NCBI GenBank assembly: GCA_049671305.1
Contig: JBATUR010000122.1
Coordinates: 1-64,000, forward strand
DNA from: CADCTM01 sp049671305
Lineage (GTDB): Bacteria > Cyanobacteriota > Cyanobacteriia > Cyanobacteriales > Coleofasciculaceae
DNA length: 64,000 bases
Reading direction: 5' to 3'
Below, in pieces: positions 25,855 to 34,465 of this stretch. The number at the start of each line of letters is the position of its first letter. Positions within the stretch are counted from its first letter, which is position 1. The position numbers were made by a program, and so were the translations under genes. The notes beneath the pieces were generated by a model. That model saw only the letters and a list, made by a program, of their open reading frames with translations, did no database searches and was not told where the DNA came from.

Positions 25855-26790
25855 ATGAAATCTAAGACAATTCTCATCACAATTTCAGGAATACTTGCAC
25901 TTTTAACTGGAGCTGGTTATTGGTATGTATTCATTCTCGGAGCACCGCAACTTGATGCACCTCCAACAACGGTTAAAGACCCTAAAGTCAAGCTATCTTT
26001 TGCAGTTCAAACCTTCGATAGTAAGGCAATGGGAACAGAACGCAAGTATGGTTTAATTTTACCTCCAGACTACACACAAAATCCGAATAAACGCTATCCT
26101 GTAATTTTTCTACTACATGGAGGACATGATGATGAGAATGCTTGGGTGAAAAAGATTGGGATTATTCCTGTTTTGGAAGAACTTTATGAAAGTGGAAAAT
26201 TGCCACCTTCAATTATAATTACACCAGATGGTAATGATCAGCGTGGTTCCAGTCCTCTGTTTGATCCTCAATATTACGATGGTCCGAATGGTAAAGTTGG
26301 TACTTTGATTGGGTCAGAACTTCCTCAAGTTATAAAATCACGCTATCGGGCTTTAGATTCATCCCAATTTTGGGCAATTGGTGGCTTATCTTCTGGCGGT
26401 TGGGGTGCTTATAATATCGGCTTAAAACACTTGGAAAACTTTAATATTTTATTCAGTCACATGGGGTATTTCACCGATCAAAGTGGTCCCGAAAATAGTC
26501 CTGAAGAAATTGTCAAAAATTTAACACCAGAACAGCGGAAGAGCATACGAATGTACTTTGATACTGGCAAAGATGATTTAGAAGGACCTGAATTTCTGGA
26601 ATCATCTAAAAAGTTTCATGAAATTTTAAATCAGTTGGGTATTGAAAACCAATTCAATATCTTTCCTGGCGGTCATGGTGTGTCAGGACCAGACTTTGGT
26701 TGGAACTATAATAACAAGCATTCTAGAGACTCACTTGCTTATGTAGGAAAGCAGTTTAAGGAAGGGTTTGCACAACAGAAAAAGCCTTAA
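25855..26790 (+). CDS. Membrane-anchored esterase (esterase D / Fes-like alpha/beta hydrolase)
   Basis: A 311-residue protein. Residues 5-28 form an uncleaved-looking hydrophobic anchor, so the enzyme probably faces the periplasm. The catalytic domain has the putative-esterase layout: YPVIFLLHGGHDDENAW, nucleophile Ser179 in GGLSSGGWG, and a late His in FPGGHGVSGPDFGW. Related enzymes act on acyl, feruloyl or siderophore esters. Its location directly before a split MprF system suggests that it could remove amino acids from phosphatidylglycerol; this is inference only, based on hydrolase-synthase pairs known in other bacteria. Confidence 0.85.
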   Translation: MKSKTILITISGILALLTGAGYWYVFILGAPQLDAPPTTVKDPKVKLSFAVQTFDSKAMGTERKYGLILPPDYTQNPNKRYPVIFLLHGGHDDENAWVKKIGIIPVLEELYESGKLPPSIIITPDGNDQRGSSPLFDPQYYDGPNGKVGTLIGSELPQVIKSRYRALDSSQFWAIGGLSSGGWGAYNIGLKHLENFNILFSHMGYFTDQSGPENSPEEIVKNLTPEQRKSIRMYFDTGKDDLEGPEFLESSKKFHEILNQLGIENQFNIFPGGHGVSGPDFGWNYNNKHSRDSLAYVGKQFKEGFAQQKKP

Positions 26791-26953
26791 ATATTGTTGA
26801 ATCTAAAAAACTAAATTGTTTGGAAAATAACTCATATTTGAGCTAGCTTGGACAGAGGAAGACAGGAAAAACTTAGTTTTACTAACAATCATCTACTTTC
26901 TCTAAACTTAAACTAACCAGAGATTAAATTAACGCTTGTATTGAGGAGGCATA

Positions 26954-28648
26954 GTGTTAACAAGACGCACTCAAGTTGCGGTATGGATAACATCACTTTT
27001 AACTGGTGCAGTAGGAGTAATGAACCTACTATCGGCGGTGACGGTTGGTGTCAGAGAACGAGACAAATGGTTTGATGCTCATTTTCCTTTTTCTGAGGCA
27101 ATTTTTCCCTTTGAATTTCGGCAGAGTGGGCATATTTTTGCAGCAATTACTGGCTTTTTCTTGATCATGTTAGCTGCTAATTTATCAAGGCGAAAGCAGA
27201 TAGCTTGGATCTTGACAGTAGCCTTGCTCTTTTGTTCAATTATCAGTCATTTACTTAAAGGTTTAGATTATGAAGAAGGCATTATTGCTGCAATATTATT
27301 AATTCAATTACTTGCTCTACGAGATGTATTTACTGCTCGCTCAGACCAGCCTTCTATTGCTCAAGGAGTCAAAGTATTAATTGGGGCATTGTTATTTACC
27401 TTAGCTTATGGAACAGCAGGATTTTATTTAGCAGATTTACGGCATTATAAAGTTGATTTTAGTATTGCAGAAGCCTTGGTTCAAACATTAGCAATGTTCT
27501 TTACAGCAGATAATGCTGGTTTGGAACCAAGAACACGCTACGGACAGTTTTTTGCCCATTCAATTTATGTTGTTGGTGCGCTAACACTAAGTTATGCCAT
27601 GTTTATGATGTTGCGTCCAGTCTTGTTAAGAGGAGAACCTGCAACCATACAAGAAAGGCAGCAAGCAAAAACAATTGTCGAACAATATGGACGCTCATCT
27701 TTGGCACGGTTAACACTACTAAATGATAAAGCTTATTACTTCAGTCCATCCGGGCACAGTGTGATTGCTTATGCTTCAAAAGGTCGAGGTGCGATCGCAT
27801 TAGGAGATCCCATTGGTCCGGAAGATGACCGCAAAGAAACAATTTTTGGTTTTATCAAATTTTGTCAGCGTAATGATTGGCATCCAGCCTTTTATCAAAC
27901 TTTACCCGATGATTTAGAACTTTATCGCTCTTTGGGGTTTCGAGTTCTACAAATTGGCGAAGAAGCTATTGCTGATCTTAAGGCTTTCACCACACAAGGC
28001 AAAGCTGGAAAAGATTGGAGAGCGGCATTAAATCGCATGAAAAAATTAGGGCAGAAAGTTGAGTTTTATCCGCCACCAATCTCTGACCAACTAATACAAG
28101 AATTAAAAATAGTCAGCGATGAATGGCTACAAATGACTCAAGGTTCTGAAAAACATTTCTCTTTAGGTTGGTTTCATGAAGAATATCTAAGAGATTGTGA
28201 AATTGTTGTAGTCCGTACTGCAGCAGGTCAAATTAGTGCCTTTGTTAATGTTATCCCAGAATATCAATTAAACGAGGTGACAATCGATTTAATGCGGCGC
28301 AGAATTGAGGTAGAACAAGGTACAATGGACTTCTTATTTACCTCAATGTTTCAACAATTTAAAGAGCGTGGTTACGACACCTTTAACCTTGGTCTTGTTG
28401 CCCTTAGTGGAGTTGGTGAAAAGCCCTATTCTCCGCGCCTAGAAAAGGCACTACACTACCTTTATAACCATTTAAATCAATTTTATAACTTTCAAGGACT
28501 TCATGCCTTTAAAAAGAAATTTCAGCCCCACTGGGTGCCTCGCTACTTTATTTATCCAAGTCGGAGAGCCTTGCCAGAAGTGATTGTGGCACTAATTCGG
28601 GCTGATTCAGGCGATCGCTTGTTAGACTACTTAAAGCCAGGAGATTAA
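26954..28648 (+). CDS. Phosphatidylglycerol lysyltransferase-type protein (MprF synthase half)
   Basis: A 564-residue protein from GTG at 26954 with GAGGAGG 7 bases before. Residues 1-225 hold about six membrane helices. Residues 230-555 form the DUF2156/MprF transferase domain (two GNAT-like folds), with YFSPSGHSVIAYASKGRGA, ALGDPIGP, GKAGKDWRAALNRMKKLG and FNLGLVALSGVGEK. In MprF this domain moves an amino acid from aminoacyl-tRNA to phosphatidylglycerol, reducing the negative surface charge. The flippase half is a separate gene 55 bases downstream. Amino-acid specificity (Lys, Ala or other) cannot be read from the sequence. Confidence 0.87.
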   Translation: MLTRRTQVAVWITSLLTGAVGVMNLLSAVTVGVRERDKWFDAHFPFSEAIFPFEFRQSGHIFAAITGFFLIMLAANLSRRKQIAWILTVALLFCSIISHLLKGLDYEEGIIAAILLIQLLALRDVFTARSDQPSIAQGVKVLIGALLFTLAYGTAGFYLADLRHYKVDFSIAEALVQTLAMFFTADNAGLEPRTRYGQFFAHSIYVVGALTLSYAMFMMLRPVLLRGEPATIQERQQAKTIVEQYGRSSLARLTLLNDKAYYFSPSGHSVIAYASKGRGAIALGDPIGPEDDRKETIFGFIKFCQRNDWHPAFYQTLPDDLELYRSLGFRVLQIGEEAIADLKAFTTQGKAGKDWRAALNRMKKLGQKVEFYPPPISDQLIQELKIVSDEWLQMTQGSEKHFSLGWFHEEYLRDCEIVVVRTAAGQISAFVNVIPEYQLNEVTIDLMRRRIEVEQGTMDFLFTSMFQQFKERGYDTFNLGLVALSGVGEKPYSPRLEKALHYLYNHLNQFYNFQGLHAFKKKFQPHWVPRYFIYPSRRALPEVIVALIRADSGDRLLDYLKPGD

Positions 28649-28703
28649 GACAATTGTCAAGCTGTTATTTTCTTTCTAGTAATTTTTATTATCACCTATC
28701 TTT

Positions 28704-29648
28704 ATGCTTAAAAAGCACATTATCAACAACCTTAGCTCATTCCTTGGTTTCGTACTTTTAGGCATTTCAATCGTCGCAATTCATCAAGAATTACGACAAT
28801 ATAACTACAATGAAATATTTAATAGTTTAGTCAACTTACCCGCCACTAGCTTATATTTATCAATTGGATTCACCATCCTAAGTTACATGGGAATCGGCTG
28901 CTATGACACCGTTTCCTTCTACTACCTTAAACATCCCATTAGTTACAAAAAAAGTATTTTTACAGGCTTTATCAGCGAGGCAGCTACCAACACAGTCGGT
29001 ATGGCTTTCCTGACAGGTAGCGCCATTCGTTATCGTTACTATTCTAATTGGGGAGTCACGGCACTCGAAATTGCTCAAATAATTGCCTTCGAGAATGTTA
29101 GTTTTTGGTTAGGATTATTCGCTGTTAGTGGCGTAGTATTTCTCACCCATCCCATCACAATTCCAGCTCAAATTCAACTACCATTTCTTTCCGTGCAACC
29201 GCTAGGACTTATTTTTCTAATGTTAGCTGCGGCTTATATAGCTGGCAGTATTTTTAGCAAAAAGTCCTTAAAAATTCGTGAACATGAGTTTCGCTTTCCC
29301 TCTCTAAAAATTGCCCTGATGCAGCTCGGAATTTCTAGCTTAGACTGGGTATTTACCGGAGCTGTTCTTTATGTTTTATTACCAGCAACTCCATCGCTAT
29401 CTTTTTTCAGCTTTTTAGGAGTTTTCTTACTAGCAATGTTGGTAGCTGCTGTTAGCAATGTCCCTGGCGGATTAGGCGTTTTTGAATCAATTATTTTGCT
29501 GCTATTATCTGACAAAATTTCCCCTACAGTAATTATGGGAACACTACTCGCTTATCGAGCCGTTTACTACTTGTTTCCTTTAGCAGTTGCCACCGGATTA
29601 ATGGGAGCATATGAAATAAAAGAGAAATTAAAAAAGCGTTCCCCTTAA
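28704..29648 (+). CDS. MprF flippase-type membrane protein (UPF0104 / LPG synthase TM region)
   Basis: A 314-residue protein with about eight hydrophobic helices and the UPF0104 signatures: SYMGIGCYDTVSFYYL, FLTGSAIRYRYYSNWG and VSNVPGGLGVFESIILLLL. In MprF this module sits N-terminal to the transferase and carries aminoacyl-phosphatidylglycerol to the outer leaflet. Here it is a separate protein encoded just downstream of the transferase gene, so the bifunctional enzyme is split and its gene order reversed. It ends in a basic cytoplasmic tail (KEKLKKRSP). Confidence 0.87.
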   Translation: MLKKHIINNLSSFLGFVLLGISIVAIHQELRQYNYNEIFNSLVNLPATSLYLSIGFTILSYMGIGCYDTVSFYYLKHPISYKKSIFTGFISEAATNTVGMAFLTGSAIRYRYYSNWGVTALEIAQIIAFENVSFWLGLFAVSGVVFLTHPITIPAQIQLPFLSVQPLGLIFLMLAAAYIAGSIFSKKSLKIREHEFRFPSLKIALMQLGISSLDWVFTGAVLYVLLPATPSLSFFSFLGVFLLAMLVAAVSNVPGGLGVFESIILLLLSDKISPTVIMGTLLAYRAVYYLFPLAVATGLMGAYEIKEKLKKRSP

Positions 29649-29961
29649 AGATTAGACCTCGTGCACGAATAGAAATACGCTCTCCTAACCTCCCAACTTC
29701 GCTGCGGTAAATAATTGGGGAAATTAGATTTCAAAGTCCCCCAAAATTGAGGAATAAAGACTAGCATTCCAAAATTCATGCCATAAGTCTAAAGTATAGC
29801 TGCCCTTATGTAATGCTCACTAACTGAAGCAAAAATCATCGCGCACAATCTTCATTTGTCAAGATCAGTTTTTTACTTCCGTCCTGATCTAAAACTGATC
29901 TACCAATACTTCTGCCTATCGAAGATGGTTGAGATACAGACACTCAGAAGATTTAAACGCG
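29649..29961. promoter_or_regulatory. Intergenic region with an 11-bp inverted repeat
   Basis: 313 bases between the flippase gene and the DUF1517 gene. AGATCAGTTTT at 29862-29872 and AAAACTGATCT at 29891-29901 are perfect reverse complements 18 bases apart, ending 60 bases before the ATG at 29962. TGATCT also occurs a third time between them. This could be an operator or a leader hairpin. The 5' part near 29690-29755 (AAGTCCCCCAAAATTG) looks like a decayed dispersed repeat. Confidence 0.4.
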
Positions 29962-31032
29962 ATGAAACTTACAAACCGTCAACTTAAACGCTTCCTCCAA
30001 ACAAGTTTATTGACCATCGTTCTAATTTCCTTAGCAGGATTAGCCTTGAAGGTGCAAGATGTACGCAATCCCTTGCAAATTAATTACAGTGCGATCGTCC
30101 CTCTAACAGAAAGTTTCCTTCCCATACCTGAGCAAGTTAATAAGTTAAATTATCCCGATCTTGCTAACAGTTTTAATAATCTGGCAGGAGGGTACAAAAG
30201 TCAGGGTGGTGGCGGTGGCGGTGGCGGTGGCGGTGGCGGCGGTGGCGGTGGTGGTGGCGGCGGTGGTGGCGACGGCGGTGGTATTTATGACGCTGGCGGC
30301 GGTGGTGGCAGTACCTATGACCTTGAGATTTTTGATGGTAGCGTTGACGGTTTCATTGGCGGCGTCATTTTGATGTTTGCCTTGGCTCCTTTCTTGATCG
30401 GCGTCATCATGATGTTTGCCTATATTTTTGATTTACTTTTTGGTTTACTCAGTTTACTCAGCTCTTTTTCACCATCAAACAAAATGAAGCTAGTTAATCT
30501 CGTGTTCATCCTCAAGCAGGGCAATACCTACGTCCCCACTATCAACAATCTCACCAGACAAGCGAGATTTACAACAGATGTAGGCTGTCGAAATTTTCTG
30601 GGTTGCTTGAACGAGCTCATTAATCAGGCTGATGTAGTTGATGGATTTCTGAGAACTTCTTCCCCCTCTATATGGGTTAATCAACAAGCAAAATCAGTTT
30701 GGCAACAGCAAACAAGGGCAGGCGAGATCCAGCAACTAGTCGTAAACGTTGCGCCTCCAGGAGAAACGCCGACATACCGCGACTTGAATCCTCCCACACC
30801 GCCAATTCCACCTGAAGAAACTTACTGTCTTCTAGGTGTAATTGCCACAGTACCAGCTAACTTAGTTTTAAATCCAGAGCGGATAGAATCTAGGCTCTTG
30901 CGAGAAATTCAGTCAAATTTTAGCACCACGAGTGTCTTCTACTATTACTTTGGACCAACAACAGCCGGTGTACCTTTAGCTGAAGCCCAAAGGCTGTTTG
31001 CTAATATTCGTCAAAGTATCAGATTTACCTAA
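29962..31032 (+). CDS. DUF1517 membrane protein with a 22-residue polyglycine tract
   Basis: 356 residues from the ATG at 29962; a TTG 33 bases upstream adds only an unconvincing extension. An N-terminal hydrophobic segment (about 9-30) may be a signal anchor. Codons 30205-30270 encode 22 consecutive glycines, all GGT or GGC, followed by DGGG and a second five-glycine run. A hydrophobic pair of helices (about 130-170) and a soluble C-terminal domain of about 190 residues follow. The Gly-rich run before the DUF1517 region is usual for this family, which is shared by cyanobacteria and plastids; the role is unknown. The tract is prone to slippage, but in codon units. Confidence 0.82.
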   Translation: MKLTNRQLKRFLQTSLLTIVLISLAGLALKVQDVRNPLQINYSAIVPLTESFLPIPEQVNKLNYPDLANSFNNLAGGYKSQGGGGGGGGGGGGGGGGGGGGGGDGGGIYDAGGGGGSTYDLEIFDGSVDGFIGGVILMFALAPFLIGVIMMFAYIFDLLFGLLSLLSSFSPSNKMKLVNLVFILKQGNTYVPTINNLTRQARFTTDVGCRNFLGCLNELINQADVVDGFLRTSSPSIWVNQQAKSVWQQQTRAGEIQQLVVNVAPPGETPTYRDLNPPTPPIPPEETYCLLGVIATVPANLVLNPERIESRLLREIQSNFSTTSVFYYYFGPTTAGVPLAEAQRLFANIRQSIRFT

Positions 31033-31237
31033 CCTTTGACAATCTTCTCTTACATTTGCCCAAAAAAAATGCCCCCTCGCCTTCTATGTAAGCCAGAGAG
31101 CACCGTCATTCATTCACCTTCACAAACAAGAATAGTCAATGAATGTGACGCGAGGGTGACAAGCAGATAAAAATGCTGCGACAATTTTCTGACTTTTGCT
31201 ATTTGACGACAAATAGAGATCAAAAAGCAGCTACTTC

Positions 31238-32473
31238 TCAGCGAAACAAAAGCAACACAGTTTGCATTAACCCAACAATTAAACCCAAAACACCGCCTAA
31301 ATTAACGATCGCTTGTAACTCACTCTTGACAATACCTTGAATCGTCGATTCCAATTCCGCCGGCGTCGTCGCCTGAATGCGTTCAACAATTACCTGATCA
31401 ATCGATAAAACCGGAATTGTTTCTGCAACAATCTTTTCTAAATCTTTCTCCAAATAGCGCTCTAAAATTCCCGCTAACTCCTGACTAATCAACCCCAAGG
31501 AAGAAGTTACCGCCGCCGAAGTTCGCAATCGATTTAGCACAAGCGACGCCACCTTTTCCCAATCAATCGATTCTCCCAAACCTTTTATTAATTCCGCACC
31601 TCTGTCTTGGATATAAATACGCACTGTATCTCGGATCGTTTTACGCAACTGCCGCACAGTAGAAACTGGTAGATTTTGCAACGAAATATTTTGCAACCAT
31701 TTACGCAAACGTTCTCGAACCGATAGCGAAACAATTAATTCTGCCAAGCGGATATTTGCCGCATCTTTTTCATCCAAACAATACGCTCTCAAGCGCGTCA
31801 AAGTATTTCGTAAACCAAATAAATTCGCAACTACCCAATAAGTACCACTCGACTTTTCTCGAAAGCCTTCATCAATAATATTTATATTGCTGTCAGTCAA
31901 AAAATCAATTATTGCCATGCGTATAGCATCCGGCGGCAACACCACTTGCAACAACCAATCAGAAAGCTTACGCGCTTGATCTTCGCTTAGTTGAAAATCC
32001 AACAAAACCTGGTCAAAAATTTGATTAATTTGAGCTTCCAAAAAATCTTCCCGTCGCGCCAAAACCTTCAGCAAACGAGGTAAAGATTCACTCAACAAAT
32101 CTCGCAGAATTCCCGCCAGAATTTTGGCAGTTTTTTGCTCTTTATCAAGCTGAATTTGCTCCAAAGCCAGCTTAAAAAGCCAAAGAATTGCTCCTTGTAC
32201 CCGTTCCTTTGCTAATAAGCGAGATGCTAAGGTTTGTAACTCACCAGGTGTGAGCAACGAGCCCATAATTGTATCAGCAATCCGCCTGGCAAGACGCTCT
32301 TGATTGCGGGGAATTAAACCAGGAGTAAAGGGTAGCTGTCGCTTACCAAAATAAAGCGGTTTATAGGGGCGAAACAGCATCTTAATGGCAATATCATTGG
32401 TGAAATAGCCAATAATTGCTCCCGCTACGGGAGGCGCAATATAAATCCAAAGAGAAGCTAAATCCAAGTCCAA
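31238..32473 (-). CDS. DUF445 family membrane protein
   Basis: A 411-residue protein with membrane segments at both ends: an N-terminal helix with the family signature IYIAPPVAGAIIGYFTNDIAIKML and a C-terminal helix (LGGVLGLIVGLMQTVLLL). Between them is a long helical, charged domain that includes PFTPGLIPRNQERLARRIAD. DUF445 proteins are widespread and poorly understood. The two-ended anchoring suggests a helical domain held against the membrane. Lies downstream of menG on the same strand with about 175 bases between. Confidence 0.85.
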   Translation of the reverse strand: MDLDLASLWIYIAPPVAGAIIGYFTNDIAIKMLFRPYKPLYFGKRQLPFTPGLIPRNQERLARRIADTIMGSLLTPGELQTLASRLLAKERVQGAILWLFKLALEQIQLDKEQKTAKILAGILRDLLSESLPRLLKVLARREDFLEAQINQIFDQVLLDFQLSEDQARKLSDWLLQVVLPPDAIRMAIIDFLTDSNINIIDEGFREKSSGTYWVVANLFGLRNTLTRLRAYCLDEKDAANIRLAELIVSLSVRERLRKWLQNISLQNLPVSTVRQLRKTIRDTVRIYIQDRGAELIKGLGESIDWEKVASLVLNRLRTSAAVTSSLGLISQELAGILERYLEKDLEKIVAETIPVLSIDQVIVERIQATTPAELESTIQGIVKSELQAIVNLGGVLGLIVGLMQTVLLLFR

Positions 32474-32649
32474 GGCGGCACAATCCAGTTAGGCAAGCAG
32501 GAAGTCGGCACTAAAAAAATGCTGTACTCAACTCCCATCTTAGCGAGAACACCTGCAACTTACGCCGCTTATTTTACTGAAGCAGCCGGTAATCTGTCCT
32601 AATTACCAAGAAACCAGAGTTTTCTGTACAAGCAAGTCTAAAAGTCTGG

Positions 32650-33354
32650 TCACTTTGTCACCAGCAAAACCCCCATCATTCCCATCGCAATTGGGTAATG
32701 AGTCGCCGAAAAGCCTGCCGCTGTGGCAAGTTGTACCTGCTCAGAACCGGTCGGAAATCGCTCTAAACTGGGAGCAATGTAGGCATACTCTTCAGTTAAG
32801 CCGAGTTTTTGGGCAGACGGTACAACAATTGTCTCCAGATACCACTGCTGAAAGGTACGCATTAACGCTTGTTGTGGGCGATGAAAGTCCAAAATTGCGG
32901 CTTTTGCCCCAGGTTTGAGGACACGATACAACTCAGCAAGACAGCGAGGAATATCAGTAACATTCCTCAGACCATATCCCATCGTTGCACAGTCAAAATA
33001 ATTATCGGGAAAGGGCAAATTTAAGGCATCTGCTTCTACCCAATGCAGGGGAAGTTGAGGTGGAGTGCGTTGACTTGCCACTTCTAGCAGCGCGGCAGAA
33101 AAATCTACTCCATAAACTTCTCCCATAGATCCTACCCGTCGCGCCAGCAGTTGGGCTAAGTCACCGCTACCGCAACATAAATCTAAACCGATGCTTCCTG
33201 GTTGAACTTGCGACCATTTTACCGCCATCAACTTCCAGACTCGGTGTTGACCAAAACTTAAACCGTTGTTGAGTTGGTCATAAACTGGGGCAATGCGGTT
33301 AAATAAATCGCGAATCTCCGAGGCTTCTGGCGTCGTAGGACGAGAATTAATCAT
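32650..33354 (-). CDS. menG: UbiE/MenG-family quinone C-methyltransferase
   Basis: A 234-residue class I SAM methyltransferase. In cyanobacteria this enzyme adds the ring methyl in phylloquinone synthesis (2-phytyl-1,4-naphthoquinone methylation). The family signatures are YDQLNNGLSFGQHRVWK near the N-terminus, SAM motif I GLDLCCGSGDLAQLL and the UbiE segment CATMGYGLRNVTDIPRCL. The start codon overlaps the stop of the upstream response regulator by 4 bases (ATGA), so translation is probably coupled. The C-terminal PIAMGMMGVLLVTK is typical of the cyanobacterial form. Confidence 0.93.
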   Translation of the reverse strand: MINSRPTTPEASEIRDLFNRIAPVYDQLNNGLSFGQHRVWKLMAVKWSQVQPGSIGLDLCCGSGDLAQLLARRVGSMGEVYGVDFSAALLEVASQRTPPQLPLHWVEADALNLPFPDNYFDCATMGYGLRNVTDIPRCLAELYRVLKPGAKAAILDFHRPQQALMRTFQQWYLETIVVPSAQKLGLTEEYAYIAPSLERFPTGSEQVQLATAAGFSATHYPIAMGMMGVLLVTK

Positions 33355-34304
33355 GAGTGCAAGCTGGTAACGGTTAGTGCCAAACCAACCTGCTGTGCTG
33401 AGAGGTGAATCAGTTTCAGCTCATCTTCTCGCAGAGGTTTTGTTGGTCGCTGCCACTGAAGTGATAGTATCGCCAGCAGGGAGGCTCGGTAAGTAATGGG
33501 CACCAGTAGGTGTGCTTGAATGCCTGCTGTTTGGTAATATTGCTCAACAGGCGTTGCGGTTGTGCTGGCAGTATTAAGCCAGATTTGCAGTGTCTGATTG
33601 GCAATGGCTTCTTTGAGTAGTGGATCGTTTTCTAGGCTTGTGGCTGCGGTTTCACTAGGATAAATGCCTCGCGTTGCCGTCAATTGGTTATTTTCTACCA
33701 ACTGTAGGATACAGCTATCGGCAGCAAAATTTTCGCCAAAAGCGGTCGCGATCGGTTCGAGGGTTGCGTCTTTACTAGCTGAATCTTGAGCAGCTTGCAC
33801 TATAGTTGCTAGAAGTGCTGTTTGCGCCTGAGAGCGATGTAATTCCTCGGTGCGCTGCTTGAGTAATTCATAGGTTTCGGTGGCGTGTTGGACGACGTTT
33901 TTTAGCTCAGTTGGGTCCCAAGGTTTGGTAATGTATTTGTAGACTTGTCCGGCGTTAATTGCCTCAACCAAATCTTCAACATCGGTAAAACCTGTCAGGA
34001 TAATCCTTACTGTGTCGGGAAACTCAGGTACGGTTTTGCTCAAAAACTCGGTTCCCTTCATTTCTGGCATCCGTTGATCAGAGATAATTACTGCAACTTC
34101 TCCTTCTGTGGAAAGCAAGGTTAAGGCTTCAATACCGCTTTCTGCCCGCAGTACGTCAAAATCTCGCCGGAAGGTTCGGTAGAGTAAATCCAGATTGTCT
34201 GGTTCATCGTCTACCACTAGCATTTTCGGTTTTTTTGGTCGATAATCTCGCATTAATTGACGGCTGATTTGATCAAAATTAGCAATATCCTTGTCCTTAA
34301 CCAT
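33351..34304 (-). CDS. Response regulator with receiver and GAF domains
   Basis: A 317-residue protein. A receiver occupies residues 26-145 (Asp32-Asp33, phosphoacceptor Asp76 in VIISDQRMPEMKG, Lys127 in YITKPWDP), of the type usually found with HD-GYP or cyclase outputs. A short coiled coil (about 140-160) leads into a GAF domain (about 165-312) that ends ... LIHLSAQQVGLALTV. No enzyme domain follows, so the GAF may be a ligand-binding or dimer module. Its stop overlaps the menG start, tying this signalling protein to quinone synthesis. The ligand is unknown. Confidence 0.9.
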   Translation of the reverse strand: MVKDKDIANFDQISRQLMRDYRPKKPKMLVVDDEPDNLDLLYRTFRRDFDVLRAESGIEALTLLSTEGEVAVIISDQRMPEMKGTEFLSKTVPEFPDTVRIILTGFTDVEDLVEAINAGQVYKYITKPWDPTELKNVVQHATETYELLKQRTEELHRSQAQTALLATIVQAAQDSASKDATLEPIATAFGENFAADSCILQLVENNQLTATRGIYPSETAATSLENDPLLKEAIANQTLQIWLNTASTTATPVEQYYQTAGIQAHLLVPITYRASLLAILSLQWQRPTKPLREDELKLIHLSAQQVGLALTVTSLHS

Positions 34305-34465
34305 ACAATAAACCTCATTCAGGAATTATAGATAAGTAACTAAATTATTAAAGGGCTAATTTACTTAATGATTGCCACGAAAAAAATCTTTTTTGAATCA
34401 ATTCGCTGACACGATAAATTAAAGACATCCTGCTATTTGCTTTTACTAGTTCATTTTGGCAAACT

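Noticed and set aside
26954..29648. A single frameshifted mprF gene
   Set aside because: Both frames have proper starts, the first a strong ribosome site, and the order is the reverse of fused MprF, so a frameshift cannot explain the split.
30202..30320. GGTGGC tract as a non-coding microsatellite or assembly artefact
   Set aside because: It lies in frame within a DUF1517 protein, a family that normally has a Gly-rich segment at this place.
31071..31156. CCCTCGC / GCGAGGG pairing after the DUF1517 gene, with inner CATTCA / TGAATG, as a small RNA or terminator
   Set aside because: Arms of only 7 bases about 70 apart; no promoter or U run. Could be chance, so not listed.
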